A stretch of 64,000 nt of DNA from Paraglaciecola sp030730205. GTDB lineage: Bacteria; Pseudomonadota; Gammaproteobacteria; Enterobacterales; Alteromonadaceae. How positions within the stretch are numbered: the first letter of the stretch is position 1; every line of letters begins with the position of its first letter. Location of the stretch: NCBI RefSeq assembly GCF_052119645.1, contig NZ_JBGQOM010000006.1, positions 124,001-188,000 on the forward strand. The letters are read 5' to 3'. A program made the translations under genes and the position numbers. This document shows positions 1-8,870 of the stretch, piece after piece. The notes beneath the pieces are model-generated. The model ran no database searches and was not told the DNA's origin. It was given only the letters and a program-made list of their open reading frames with translations.

Positions 1-411
1 GCTTTGTAATTGGCTCAGTTGTTCTTTATCACCGTCAAGCTCGACAGTGGTGAGATCTTTGAGTAGGGCCAAACTGTCTTTATCATCAAACAGTGAAAAT
101 CCCGGTTTTATACCTAGGGTTTTCACTTCAGCCTTAATAATTGTTAAGCCGAGCGTATGAAATGTCGAAACTTTTAAGCCCCTAGCTTCTTTTTTCCCGA
201 GGGTTTGGCCAACTCGCTCTTTCATCTCACGGGCAGCTTTATTGGTAAAAGTAACCGCAGCGATAAATCGGGCAGGCATGTCACATTCACGCACCAAATA
301 AGCTATTTTATTGGTAATTACTCGAGTCTTGCCGCTGCCAGCTCCAGCGAGAACTAAGCAAGGGCCTGAGATGTAATTTACTGCTTCATTTTGGCCTGGG
401 TTGAGTTTCAT
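1..411 (-). CDS. rep: ATP-dependent DNA helicase Rep, N-terminal part (cut by window edge)
   Basis: This is the first 137 codons of a UvrD/Rep-type superfamily 1 helicase, which unwinds DNA 3'-5' and helps restart replication forks. The start ATG is at 411. Translation begins MKLNPGQNEAVNYISGPCL and continues into a Walker A motif, LAGAGSGKTRV. Motif Ia (AAVTFTNKAAREMKERV) and the Rep-typical stretch STFHTLGL follow. The match to my memory of E. coli Rep is closer than to UvrD or PcrA, especially KEARGLKVSTFHTLGL. The rest of the gene lies beyond the left edge. It is transcribed divergently from ubiK. Confidence 0.93.
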   Translation of the reverse strand, partial: MKLNPGQNEAVNYISGPCLVLAGAGSGKTRVITNKIAYLVRECDMPARFIAAVTFTNKAAREMKERVGQTLGKKEARGLKVSTFHTLGLTIIKAEVKTLGIKPGFSLFDDKDSLALLKDLTTVELDGDKEQLSQLQS

Positions 412-571
412 GTGTCCTTAAAATTGCCTGTTTACTGTGTGGGCCGTGGATTGTAAGAAATTATCAATGTTTTGACCAACAATACCCGAATAGATTGCGC
501 AATGAGGTTTTTTTAAGGTGGTTTATCTTTTGGCTTTGGTTACAATACGTTTTTATTCAAGGACAAAACCC

Positions 572-823
572 ATGTTAAATCCCAAAAAGCTAGAAGAAAT
601 AGCCAAACAAATTTCTGACTCAGTACCCCAAGGCGTAAAAGAAATGGCTGAAGGTGCTGAATCACGGGTTAAACAAATTTTACAAAATCAAATTAGTCGC
701 TTGGATTTTGTTAGCCGTGAAGAATTTGATGTGCAAACTCAAGTCTTAATTCGAACCCGTGAAAAATTGGCTGCGCTTGAAGCGCGTATTGCTGCTTTAG
801 AAGCCAGCGCTAAGGAAGATTAA
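572..823 (+). CDS. ubiK: UbiK accessory factor of ubiquinone biosynthesis
   Basis: This 83-residue protein of the BMFP/YqiC family helps the soluble Ubi complex make ubiquinone. It starts MLNPKKLEEIAKQISDSVP and ends in a coiled coil (residues about 50-80, REKLAALEARIAALEA), as the family does. The ATG at 572 is chosen because it has a ribosome site (AAGGA around 560) and matches the family start; an upstream in-frame GTG at 518 would add 18 unlike residues. It is convergent with ubiA and overlaps its 3' end by 14 bases. Nearby ubiA and ubiC fit the pathway. Confidence 0.9.
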   Translation: MLNPKKLEEIAKQISDSVPQGVKEMAEGAESRVKQILQNQISRLDFVSREEFDVQTQVLIRTREKLAALEARIAALEASAKED

Positions 824-1676
824 GCCAATAGTGCAGCATAATGCCTAAAGCGATGACTAAACCCACGTAGTGATTATGTAAAAATGCGGCAAAACATGCT
901 TCTCTCACCCGATCTTTAATTAGAAACTGTTGATACAGAAAAAGTCCGAGACTAATAACTAGGGCGCAATATACCGGCCATGAATAGCCGAGTGTGATAC
1001 TGATGAACAGCAGGATTGCCAAGGTGATAAGTTGCAATGCAAAGATGATTAGTTTGTCGTACTGACCGAATAATACTGCCGTTGATTTAACGCCTATTCT
1101 AATATCGTCATCACGATCTACCATGGCATATTGGGTGTCGTAGGCCACCGTCCAGCATAAGTTGGCTAAATACAAACACCATGTTATCCAACTGAGCTCT
1201 TGATTGATGGCCATAAAAGCCATAGGAATAGACCATCCAAAGGCGGCCCCCAAAACGACTTGAGGTAGATGAGTATATCGTTTCATAAAAGGGTAAAGAG
1301 TGGTTAAGGCCAGTGCGCCAAATGAAAGCACAATAGTTTGCCAGTTCAACCAGAACACCAAAAATAGCGCAATCGCCAACAGCGAAAAAAAGCACATTAA
1401 GGCCTGTTTACTACTAAGCTCTCCTGTTGCTAAGGGGCGTTGAGAAGTACGTTTAACCGCACCGTCAATTTTACGATCAGCAAAGTCATTAATAACGCAA
1501 CCTGCGGCTCGCATGACGACAGTACCAAGTACAAATATCAATAAAATCCCTGATGATGGTACACCCTTCGCTGCTATCCACAGCGCCCATAAACAGGGCC
1601 ACAACAACAAATAAATACCAATGGGTTTGTCCATGCGCATTAAGCGCCAATAAGCTGAAAAGGGTTTAGTTAACAT
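810..1676 (-). CDS. ubiA: 4-hydroxybenzoate octaprenyltransferase UbiA
   Basis: This integral membrane prenyltransferase attaches the polyprenyl tail to 4-hydroxybenzoate in ubiquinone synthesis. Family motifs are clear: the first aspartate-rich motif in NDFADRKIDG, then KRYTHLPQVVLGAAFGWSIP, and the second motif in YDTQYAMVDRDDD. Eight to nine hydrophobic segments are visible. The ATG at 1676 overlaps the ubiC stop by one base, which suggests translational coupling and gives 288 residues, close to E. coli's 290. A start eight codons upstream at 1700 is also possible. It is the second gene of ubiC-ubiA. Confidence 0.95.
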   Translation of the reverse strand: MLTKPFSAYWRLMRMDKPIGIYLLLWPCLWALWIAAKGVPSSGILLIFVLGTVVMRAAGCVINDFADRKIDGAVKRTSQRPLATGELSSKQALMCFFSLLAIALFLVFWLNWQTIVLSFGALALTTLYPFMKRYTHLPQVVLGAAFGWSIPMAFMAINQELSWITWCLYLANLCWTVAYDTQYAMVDRDDDIRIGVKSTAVLFGQYDKLIIFALQLITLAILLFISITLGYSWPVYCALVISLGLFLYQQFLIKDRVREACFAAFLHNHYVGLVIALGIMLHYWLNLP

Positions 1677-2257
1677 TAAGTGATACTCGTATCGCTGCAT
1701 TGTTCATAAGCCGGTGACTGAGGTAAAAACAACTCTGCGACTGACATAGGTAAGCCCGAAAATTGAAATATTGACCGCCGCGCCCATATTGTTTGCTGGC
1801 ATGAAATATTTAAGGCAGCGGTAACCGCGTTTTTTTCATCTAACTGGGTTAGTTGAAAGGGCATACGCTTAAATCGTGGATCATTGAAAATGAGCTTTCC
1901 AAGTGGTTGCTCACCCAACTCTGCAAACTCTGCATCGCACATTTTCTGAGGAATAATCGAACGAGCAAATACCCATGGTTGGTGATTGCCCCACAACACC
2001 ACCTCTCTAACTTGCCAATCTTGTACGTGCTTACTTGGCACAAGACTATTTAATTGTGACATTTCCTCAAGACTGACCGGGACATGCCGTTGACCTAGTA
2101 ATTGCACATGAAAATGATCACAGTGTGACTGTAAGCGCTCAGTTAAAGAACCGGTGTCTAACAGCCAGTTTTTAAGTTTGGTGTTAGGGATAAGATAGCG
2201 TTCAGGTGGTTGCCAATATGCGCTAAGACCAATTGGAAATGAATGACTCGTTTTCAA
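1676..2257 (-). CDS. ubiC: Chorismate lyase UbiC
   Basis: A soluble 193-residue enzyme that converts chorismate to 4-hydroxybenzoate plus pyruvate, supplying UbiA. Visible family features are the N-terminal WLLDTGSLTERLQSHC, the central REVVLWGNHQPWVFARSIIP, and the C-terminal ARRSIFQFSGLPMSVAELFLP containing the conserved glycine-leucine-proline turn. Length agrees with the family (about 165-200). It lies immediately upstream of ubiA and overlaps it by one base, the usual gammaproteobacterial arrangement. Confidence 0.93.
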   Translation of the reverse strand: MKTSHSFPIGLSAYWQPPERYLIPNTKLKNWLLDTGSLTERLQSHCDHFHVQLLGQRHVPVSLEEMSQLNSLVPSKHVQDWQVREVVLWGNHQPWVFARSIIPQKMCDAEFAELGEQPLGKLIFNDPRFKRMPFQLTQLDEKNAVTAALNISCQQTIWARRSIFQFSGLPMSVAELFLPQSPAYEQCSDTSIT

Positions 2258-2396
2258 ATTTTGTTCTTTGTATTTTCAATAGTTTGCATAGTAACAAGAC
2301 AGACGCTAAGACTAAAGCAAGGAAGATATAGTTTTATCTAATCTCAATAATTTTGTTAAACTGTGGTCACTGTCTAAGTAGGTAATTCAAAATCAT

Positions 2397-2813
2397 ATGT
2401 ATAGATACATGCGTAAAATCTCTTTGATATTTGCTTTAGTGTTTGCTACTCAAGGTCAGCTTGGTGCTCAAGAAGTCGCAGGGAAAAATTTTGCTTATTT
2501 TAGTCTTGAGCCCGACATCGTCACTAATTACTTGGGCGTGAATGCACGAAAGTTGGGCTATGTGCGGGTTACATTAGAGCTTATGTTGGAGGATGCGGAT
2601 TACTTAATCGCAGCTGAGCATCATGCCCCTTTGCTGCGAGCTATTACCATAGAAATTTTTGGCCGCCAGACTGAAGAGAAAGTAAAGTCACTGACTGGTC
2701 GTGAAGATATTCGTCGTGCCTGTCTCGAAAAAATGCGTGAATTAATGAAAAAAGAAACAGGCAGTGAGATGGTTAAAGATGTTATTTTTACAAAATATCT
2801 CTATCAGGGATAA
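2397..2813 (+). CDS. FliL-family periplasmic protein, orphan
   Basis: A 138-residue protein with a signal-like N terminus (hydrophobic segment about residues 8-22, then GAQEVAG). The body resembles the C-terminal domain of FliL: YFSLEPDIVTNYLG, RKLGYVRVTLELML, and the ending LEKMRELMKKETG with a final YLYQG. FliL proper is anchored by a membrane helix at the flagellar stator. This copy stands alone next to ubiC rather than in a flagellar operon, and its N terminus looks like an export signal. An alternative start is at 2409. It runs convergently into glpG with a 26-base overlap. Its function is not known to me. Confidence 0.72.
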   Translation: MYRYMRKISLIFALVFATQGQLGAQEVAGKNFAYFSLEPDIVTNYLGVNARKLGYVRVTLELMLEDADYLIAAEHHAPLLRAITIEIFGRQTEEKVKSLTGREDIRRACLEKMRELMKKETGSEMVKDVIFTKYLYQG

Positions 2814-3606
2814 CCTGTTTACATTCAAACCGGCTTAAGACGAAAGCAAATAAACACCCAGATATTAGCCCCGCCGTATGAGCAGTATTGGCCATATGGA
2901 GCCACAATATATCGGCATAACCTACGACTAACCAAACCAATAAAAAAATAATTATTGGTTTTGGTAAGCTTATTCCCCATTGCGGTTTTAACCAGCCTAA
3001 CCACCATACACAGCCTACTAAGCCATATACCACGCCAGACAAACCGCCAAAGTTAGGGCCATCAATCAGAAGTTGGGCAATATTGGATGTAATAGCGGTA
3101 AATAAAAATAACAGCAACAAACAACTCTTCCCAAAGGTTTGCTCAATTTGCTTGCCTAACATCCACCACCACAAAATATTAAAAGCGATATGAAGGGTAG
3201 AAAAATGAATAAAGGCGGGTCCCACTATCCGCCACCATTGATGGTTATCGGCTAAATCTGACAGCGGCAAAATTCGAAGCCAATTATACGGTCCCAGTAT
3301 GCCCAAAAATGCCAAGCCAAAAGTGAGTAAGCATACAACCAGTATAATAGAGGTGAGGGGAACTTGTTTGAGGTTTTGCACGATAAGCTGCGACGAAAAC
3401 CACGAGCTAGCGGGCAAGTTAATACTGTTACCTTGTTGCCAAGCTGCTTCTTGATATTTTGTTGCATAGGGATCAGCAACAAATTCATCTGCAATGGTTT
3501 TTGCTATTTGCCACTGTGACTGATGCACCACGACACTATGACCATTAGGTTCATGGGCCAAAATATACTGTGCTTCAACCCCCTGATTTTGCAGATAATC
3601 AGTCAA
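2788..3606 (-). CDS. glpG: Rhomboid intramembrane protease GlpG (true start probably upstream)
   Basis: A membrane serine protease of the rhomboid family with a cytoplasmic N-terminal domain and about six membrane helices. The catalytic dyad is visible as Ser190 in GGLSGVVYG and His243 in NTAHTAGLISG (numbering from the TTG at 3606). HIAFNILWWW is the conserved helix-2 histidine-asparagine region. No ATG, GTG or TTG lies further upstream in frame, yet the reading frame continues for at least 18 protein-like residues. An ATT at 3660 with AAGGA eight bases before it is a candidate start. It follows glpE in an operon. Confidence 0.9.
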   Translation of the reverse strand: MTDYLQNQGVEAQYILAHEPNGHSVVVHQSQWQIAKTIADEFVADPYATKYQEAAWQQGNSINLPASSWFSSQLIVQNLKQVPLTSIILVVCLLTFGLAFLGILGPYNWLRILPLSDLADNHQWWRIVGPAFIHFSTLHIAFNILWWWMLGKQIEQTFGKSCLLLLFLFTAITSNIAQLLIDGPNFGGLSGVVYGLVGCVWWLGWLKPQWGISLPKPIIIFLLVWLVVGYADILWLHMANTAHTAGLISGCLFAFVLSRFECKQVIPDRDIL

Positions 3607-3680
3607 TAATCTCGCGGGGCGTTCTTTAGAAAAAGTGACTAATAGGTTTAAATCAGAAATACGTATTTTCCTTACTACTT

Positions 3681-4010
3681 TTACTCTGCTTGACCTTGAG
3701 CGATTGTTTGGCTTTTACGCCACGCCTCAAAACCGCCATCTAAGCTATACACTTCTTCAAAACCTTGGTGGATCAGAAACTGTGCAGCTTGTTGGCTACT
3801 AATGCCATGATAACAACAGACAATGACTGGCGTAGAAAAATCCGTACTCGCAACAAATTGTTGCAATGTACCGTTTGTTAAGTGGCTTGCTTGGGGAATA
3901 TGCGCCGCTGCAAATGAGTTTTCATCACGAATATCGACCACTTTTGCCAATCCCAGGCTTAATTTTTGCTGCGCATCTTGTACAGATATATGAGCGAACT
4001 GCTCCATCAT
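3681..4010 (-). CDS. glpE: Thiosulfate sulfurtransferase GlpE (single-domain rhodanese)
   Basis: A cytoplasmic 109-residue rhodanese that moves sulfane sulfur from thiosulfate to an acceptor. The active-site loop is CYHGISS, with the catalytic cysteine preceded by VIVC. Other family signs are VDIRDENSFAAAHIPQASHL and the C-terminal YSLDGGFEAWR. Length is as in E. coli (108). Two adjacent ATG codons start it, with AGGA upstream of the first. It precedes glpG, the same pairing as in E. coli but without glpD or glpR here. Confidence 0.94.
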   Translation of the reverse strand: MMEQFAHISVQDAQQKLSLGLAKVVDIRDENSFAAAHIPQASHLTNGTLQQFVASTDFSTPVIVCCYHGISSQQAAQFLIHQGFEEVYSLDGGFEAWRKSQTIAQGQAE

Positions 4011-4065
4011 ATAGCGTTCCTAGTGAGTTTAGGACTAAATAACTTGCGGTATTTAGCCCAATAAT

Positions 4066-5091
4066 TTACTGCCAATTTAGAATGACTTTGCCTGATTGAC
4101 CCGAGCCCATGATCTCGAAACCTTGTTGAAATTCATCAATGGGAAACTGGTGCGTTATTATCGGACTTAAATCTAAGCCACCTTGAATAAGACTTGCCAT
4201 TTTATACCAGGTTTCAAACATTTCTCGACCATAAATGCCCTTTATTGTTAAACCTTTAAAAATGACTTGGTTCCAGTCAATAGCCACATCGTTAGGAGGA
4301 ATACCTAACATCGCGATTTTTCCGCCATTGTTCATATGAGTGAGCATATCTCGCAGGGCTACAGGTACGCCAGACATTTCTAAACCAACGTCAAAGCCTT
4401 CGGTCATGCCGAGCTCATTCATCACCTCTTTAAGACTCGTTTGAGTAATATTAATTGCCCGGGTTGCGCCCATCTTTTTGGCAAGCTCCAAGCGAAAATC
4501 GTTTACGTCGGTAATCACTACATTACGAGCACCCACGTGTTTCGCTACTGCGCAAGCCATAATTCCGATGGGGCCAGCACCGGTAATTAATACATCTTCG
4601 CCAACTAAATCGAACGACAAAGCTGTGTGTACAGCATTGCCGAAAGGGTCAAAAATGGCAGCTAGTTCACTGGAGATATTATGTGGAATTTTAAAAGCGT
4701 TAAACGCTGGAATAGCCAAGTATTCAGCAAAAGCACCTTGACGGTTTACCCCTACACCGGTGGTGTTACGGCACAAATGACGACGCCCAGCGCGGCAGTT
4801 TCGGCAGTGTCCACAGGTGATGTGCCCTTCGCCAGAGACGCGATCACCAATAGCGAAACCTCTTACTTCTTGTCCTAAAGCAACCACTTCGCCAACATAC
4901 TCATGCCCCACGACCATAGGCACAGGTATGGTTTTTTGCGACCATTCATCCCAATGATAAATGTGCATGTCAGTGCCACAAATGGCGGTTTTATGGATCT
5001 TGATTAATAGATCGTTATGCCCCACCTCTGGCATCTCGCATTCGGTCATCCATATGCCTTTTTCTTTGTGTAACTTGGCTAAAGCCTTCAT
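4066..5091 (-). CDS. tdh: L-threonine 3-dehydrogenase
   Basis: A zinc-dependent NAD alcohol-dehydrogenase-family enzyme that oxidises threonine to 2-amino-3-ketobutyrate. The catalytic zinc region is ICGTDMHIYHWDEW with GHEYVGEV. The structural zinc cysteines are in CGHCRNCRAGRRHLC. The nucleotide fold shows GAGPIGIMA, and the end matches GKVILNW. At 341 residues it has the E. coli length. Its ATG overlaps the kbl stop as ATGA, so the two genes are translationally coupled and their products act in sequence. Confidence 0.97.
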   Translation of the reverse strand: MKALAKLHKEKGIWMTECEMPEVGHNDLLIKIHKTAICGTDMHIYHWDEWSQKTIPVPMVVGHEYVGEVVALGQEVRGFAIGDRVSGEGHITCGHCRNCRAGRRHLCRNTTGVGVNRQGAFAEYLAIPAFNAFKIPHNISSELAAIFDPFGNAVHTALSFDLVGEDVLITGAGPIGIMACAVAKHVGARNVVITDVNDFRLELAKKMGATRAINITQTSLKEVMNELGMTEGFDVGLEMSGVPVALRDMLTHMNNGGKIAMLGIPPNDVAIDWNQVIFKGLTIKGIYGREMFETWYKMASLIQGGLDLSPIITHQFPIDEFQQGFEIMGSGQSGKVILNWQ

Positions 5092-6287
5092 GCAATCACT
5101 CCTAAGTCTTTACCTACGGCAATAAACGCGTCAATGGCTTGATCAACTTGTTCAAGGCTGTGAGCCGCTGACATTTGTGTACGAATACGAGCTTGTCCCT
5201 TAGGCACGACTGGGAAAGAAAAACCAACGACATAGATCCCTTTTTCAAGCATGCGCTCAGCCATGTCACTGGCAAGTTTAGCGTCGCCTAACATAACCGG
5301 AATAATGGCATGGTCTTTACCTGCTAGCGTAAAGCCTGCATCGGTCATGCGTTGTCTAAAGTGTTTGCTGTTACGATTCAATTGCTCACGTAAGGCTTTG
5401 CCTGTACTCATCATCTCAAAGACTTTCAAAGATGCTGCAACAATGGGCGGTGCGACTGAATTCGAAAATAAATAAGGGCGAGAGCGTTGACGTAACCAGC
5501 TAATCACTTCTTTTTTACCAGATGTGTAACCGCCAGATGCACCCCCCAAAGCCTTGCCCAAGGTGCCAGTTAATATATCTACACGACCTAATACGTCACA
5601 ATATTCATGACTGCCACGACCCGTGTCTCCAACAAATCCAGTCGCGTGGCAATCATCGACCATAACCAAGGCATCATATTTATCTGCTAAGTCACAGATG
5701 GCTTTTAAGTTTGCAATCACACCGTCCATTGAAAACACGCCATCTGTGGCAATGAGTTTGGTTCGTGCTCCGTCTAAACCAGCTTGAATCAGTTGTGCCT
5801 CTAATTCTTGCATATTGTTATTGGCATAGCGATAACGTTTCGCTTTTGATAAACGCACACCATCAATAATACTGGCATGGTTTAAGGCATCAGAAATGAT
5901 AGCGTCGTCAGCCTCTAAAATGGTTTCAAACAAACCACCATTGGCGTCAAAACAAGACGGGTACAATATGGTGTCTTCGGTTGCTAAAAAGTCGCTGATT
6001 TTAGCCTCTAATTGTTTATGAATATCTTGGGTGCCGCAAATAAAACGCACTGATGCCATGCCAAAGCCATGAGAATCCAACCCCTGTTTTGCTGCCGTAA
6101 TAAGATCGGGGTGATTAGCCAAACCCAAATAATTGTTTGCACAAAAATTGAGTACTTGCTGGGCGTTGTTGACGGTTATATCAGCTTGTTGACTCGAATT
6201 AATAACACGTTCTGTTTTGTACAAACCTTGGGCTTTAGTGTCTTCAATTTGCTGCTGTAGGCGGTTAAAAAAGTCTTGTTTCATCAT
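5088..6287 (-). CDS. kbl: 2-amino-3-ketobutyrate CoA ligase (glycine C-acetyltransferase)
   Basis: A PLP enzyme that cleaves 2-amino-3-ketobutyrate with CoA to glycine and acetyl-CoA, completing threonine breakdown begun by Tdh. The family fold is evident from FCANNYLGLANHP, the DDCHATGFVG aspartate-histidine motif, and the PLP lysine in TGTLGKALGGASGG. At 399 residues it is near E. coli Kbl (398). Two ATG codons (6287 and 6284) are possible starts. It is first in the kbl-tdh operon, preceded by a 135-base gap. Confidence 0.97.
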   Translation of the reverse strand: MMKQDFFNRLQQQIEDTKAQGLYKTERVINSSQQADITVNNAQQVLNFCANNYLGLANHPDLITAAKQGLDSHGFGMASVRFICGTQDIHKQLEAKISDFLATEDTILYPSCFDANGGLFETILEADDAIISDALNHASIIDGVRLSKAKRYRYANNNMQELEAQLIQAGLDGARTKLIATDGVFSMDGVIANLKAICDLADKYDALVMVDDCHATGFVGDTGRGSHEYCDVLGRVDILTGTLGKALGGASGGYTSGKKEVISWLRQRSRPYLFSNSVAPPIVAASLKVFEMMSTGKALREQLNRNSKHFRQRMTDAGFTLAGKDHAIIPVMLGDAKLASDMAERMLEKGIYVVGFSFPVVPKGQARIRTQMSAAHSLEQVDQAIDAFIAVGKDLGVIA

Positions 6288-6422
6288 GCTGTCCGTTGAA
6301 AGTCTAGGAGGCTATTCTACTGGTATTCAAGGGACATAAGCCAATCTGTTGTGTAAATTAACTCGTGCAGAGTAAGCACCAGTGTCAGTAGAATTTTACA
6401 ATGTTGAGGATATACTTCAATG

Positions 6423-8867
6423 CTAGTTAGAAGGGGTAAGCCAAATTCCGTTTTCTACTTTATTGGGTAATAGGCTATAGAGCTCTATTTCGTCAATCGG
6501 TTTAGAAATAAAATAACCTTGGCCGATATTACAACGCATCGTGCTTAACATTCCAAGCTGAGCCTGTGTTTCGATGCCTTCTGCTATCACTTGCATACCA
6601 AGATTACCGACCATTGCAATAATTGACGAAACTATCTTCATTTCAGCATTATCTTCTTGCATGGTAGAAACGAAACTGCGATCTATTTTTATGTATTCAA
6701 CCGGCATTTGCCTTAAATAAGACAACGATGAATAACCAGTACCAAAATCATCGATTGAAAAGGTAAAACCTAAGGCACGTAACTGATGCATGGTATCGAT
6801 GGTTTGCTTTACATCAGCTACGACGGTTTGCTCAGTGAGTTCTAATTCGATTTGCGAGGCATCACGAGAGTAAACCACCAATTGCTCTTTGAGAAAGGGA
6901 ATAAGTAAGGGATCCAAAAACTGACTAGCAGATAGATTTACCGCTACTTTTAAGCCAGGCATGCCAATTAAATCTAACTTTTCTAAGATGACAAATGCAC
7001 GGCGTAAACCCCAATAGCCTAAATTGATCATGCTTTCTGAATTTTCAATAACCGGAATAAATTCATCAGGCGCGATACGACCTTTTTGAGGATGAATCCA
7101 GCGTATTAAGGCTTCAAAACCAATTAACTTATGAGTATTGATGTCAATCTGGGGTTGCAGAGCAAAACTAAGCTCGTCATTGTGCAAGGCGTGACGAAGT
7201 GCTATTTCTATCTCAGCATGGCGCATGACATCGTTCAACATATTGCTATTAAAAATTGTAATTTTATTGCTTCCAGCGTCTTTAGACGCTTTCATGGCAA
7301 TGTCGGCTTGGCGGATAAATTCATCTACCGAGATAAGTCCTGTATCAGTGCAAGTCACGCCAATACTGCAAGAAGAATAAAATTGACGTTCACCAACAAC
7401 TATAGGGTCGTGAAAATGTTGAATCAGTTTTTTAGGTAGTTCTTGAGCTCGATTGCCTTGCTCACTTTCGTGAAAAATAATGATGAATTCATCACCGCCA
7501 AGGCTGAAAAGTTGTTCATTATCTTGTAAACATTGCTGAATATGGTTTGCGCCTTGGATCAAAAATTCGTCTCCAATACTGTGTCCATAGCTATCATTGA
7601 CCTTGCGAAATTTATCAAAGTCTAGAAACAGTAAGACGAGCCTGCCTAAAGTATGACTTAAATCGGATAAACGCTTTTTAATCTCATGATTCAGCATGTT
7701 TCGATTTGGAAAACCAGTCAGGCGGTCGTATAAGGCAATGGTTTCGAGTTCCTTTGTGCTCTTTTCAATCTTTTTGTCGAGCTCTTCTAATTCATCACCT
7801 AATAAACAGGTGGTGTCTTGCAGAATGTCTATTTCATCTAAAAAATATTGCTGGTCGGTTCGTTTATGCTGGCGAAATTCACGATAATTTTTATCTGCCA
7901 ATAATGGCAGCATCTTGGTAATTGCCATCAAACGTTGGCGAAACTGTCTGGTTAAAAGCCAAATCGCGATAGCGCACAGAATCACTACGAAAATGGATAT
8001 GCCAATAACATTGGTTCGATAAGCTCTGTGAGCATTACTGACATTACTAATATCATGTACGGTCAATAAATAAATTGCCTCGTCAGTGGTCAGATCAATA
8101 GGAATAAGATTTAACAACAAATCACTCTGTGTTGCAGTGAGACGATAGCCTGTAGCAAGAAGAGAACTGACTAATAGATGAGATGGTACTTGCTGCAGCT
8201 GGTCTTGCATAAACTGCCGATTACTGGTGCTAATAGGGGGTTTAACAATAAGGTCAGTTACTTTTTTGTTTATTATCTCTTGTTGGCTAATGCCGACTAT
8301 TGCCAAATCCGCCAAGGTGGTTTGATTCAGTGCTGCTAATACTTCCATCAAGGAGCTACTGATGGTCAGAACAATCACCCGGTCGTTATCAATTAAAATA
8401 GGCATACTGATAAATTGTTGGCACTCTTCGAGGCAGCGTACCACCGACAGTGATGATTGTTGTTGCAGTACATCATTAGCATGTTCTTTGACAAACTGAG
8501 GGGTGTCATCTGACGTGCTAAACAAAGTTGTGCTGTTGTTATCAATTAACCATAAGTTATTAATTTGCCAATTAATATTTAGGTATTCAAATTCGTGTCT
8601 AAGAAAAGCAGCGATCGCGTTAAGTGAGTCAGGGTTGTCGTCTTGAAAATGAACAAATGACTCAAACCAAGATTCAATTCGGTTGCGCAGTAAGTCTTGA
8701 ATAAGCTGAAATTGTTTTTTATCTTGCTCGCGCAGTAATTGTTGTTGGTATAAATAATCTTGGTCTGTTTTGTTTATCCACAAAGCGGTCATAGAAATAC
8801 TGGCAATCAAAAGAAAAGCCATAATCAGGCTCATGATTTTAAAAGGCAGACTGACAAAACGACGCAT
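6423..8867 (-). CDS. Membrane GGDEF-EAL protein (c-di-GMP synthesis/breakdown)
   Basis: An 814-residue inner-membrane signalling protein. An N-terminal membrane helix (about 10-30), a periplasmic region of about 250 residues and a second helix (about 285-307, VIGISIFVVILCAIAIWLL) lead into a linker coiled coil. The GGDEF domain has LTGFPNRNML and an intact GGDEF at about residue 457. The EAL domain has an intact EALIRW at about 585, plus DDFGTGYSSLSYLR and IAEGIET. Both sites look catalytically competent. It is the last gene of a tight three-gene unit with a porin-like and a PstS-like protein, only 3 bases after the porin gene. Confidence 0.93.
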   Translation of the reverse strand: MRRFVSLPFKIMSLIMAFLLIASISMTALWINKTDQDYLYQQQLLREQDKKQFQLIQDLLRNRIESWFESFVHFQDDNPDSLNAIAAFLRHEFEYLNINWQINNLWLIDNNSTTLFSTSDDTPQFVKEHANDVLQQQSSLSVVRCLEECQQFISMPILIDNDRVIVLTISSSLMEVLAALNQTTLADLAIVGISQQEIINKKVTDLIVKPPISTSNRQFMQDQLQQVPSHLLVSSLLATGYRLTATQSDLLLNLIPIDLTTDEAIYLLTVHDISNVSNAHRAYRTNVIGISIFVVILCAIAIWLLTRQFRQRLMAITKMLPLLADKNYREFRQHKRTDQQYFLDEIDILQDTTCLLGDELEELDKKIEKSTKELETIALYDRLTGFPNRNMLNHEIKKRLSDLSHTLGRLVLLFLDFDKFRKVNDSYGHSIGDEFLIQGANHIQQCLQDNEQLFSLGGDEFIIIFHESEQGNRAQELPKKLIQHFHDPIVVGERQFYSSCSIGVTCTDTGLISVDEFIRQADIAMKASKDAGSNKITIFNSNMLNDVMRHAEIEIALRHALHNDELSFALQPQIDINTHKLIGFEALIRWIHPQKGRIAPDEFIPVIENSESMINLGYWGLRRAFVILEKLDLIGMPGLKVAVNLSASQFLDPLLIPFLKEQLVVYSRDASQIELELTEQTVVADVKQTIDTMHQLRALGFTFSIDDFGTGYSSLSYLRQMPVEYIKIDRSFVSTMQEDNAEMKIVSSIIAMVGNLGMQVIAEGIETQAQLGMLSTMRCNIGQGYFISKPIDEIELYSLLPNKVENGIWLTPSN

Positions 8868-8870
8868 AAA

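Noticed and set aside
6423..8867. Degenerate GGDEF or EAL domain
   Set aside because: Both GGDEF and EAL motifs are intact, so there is no evidence for a degenerate LapD-type receptor.
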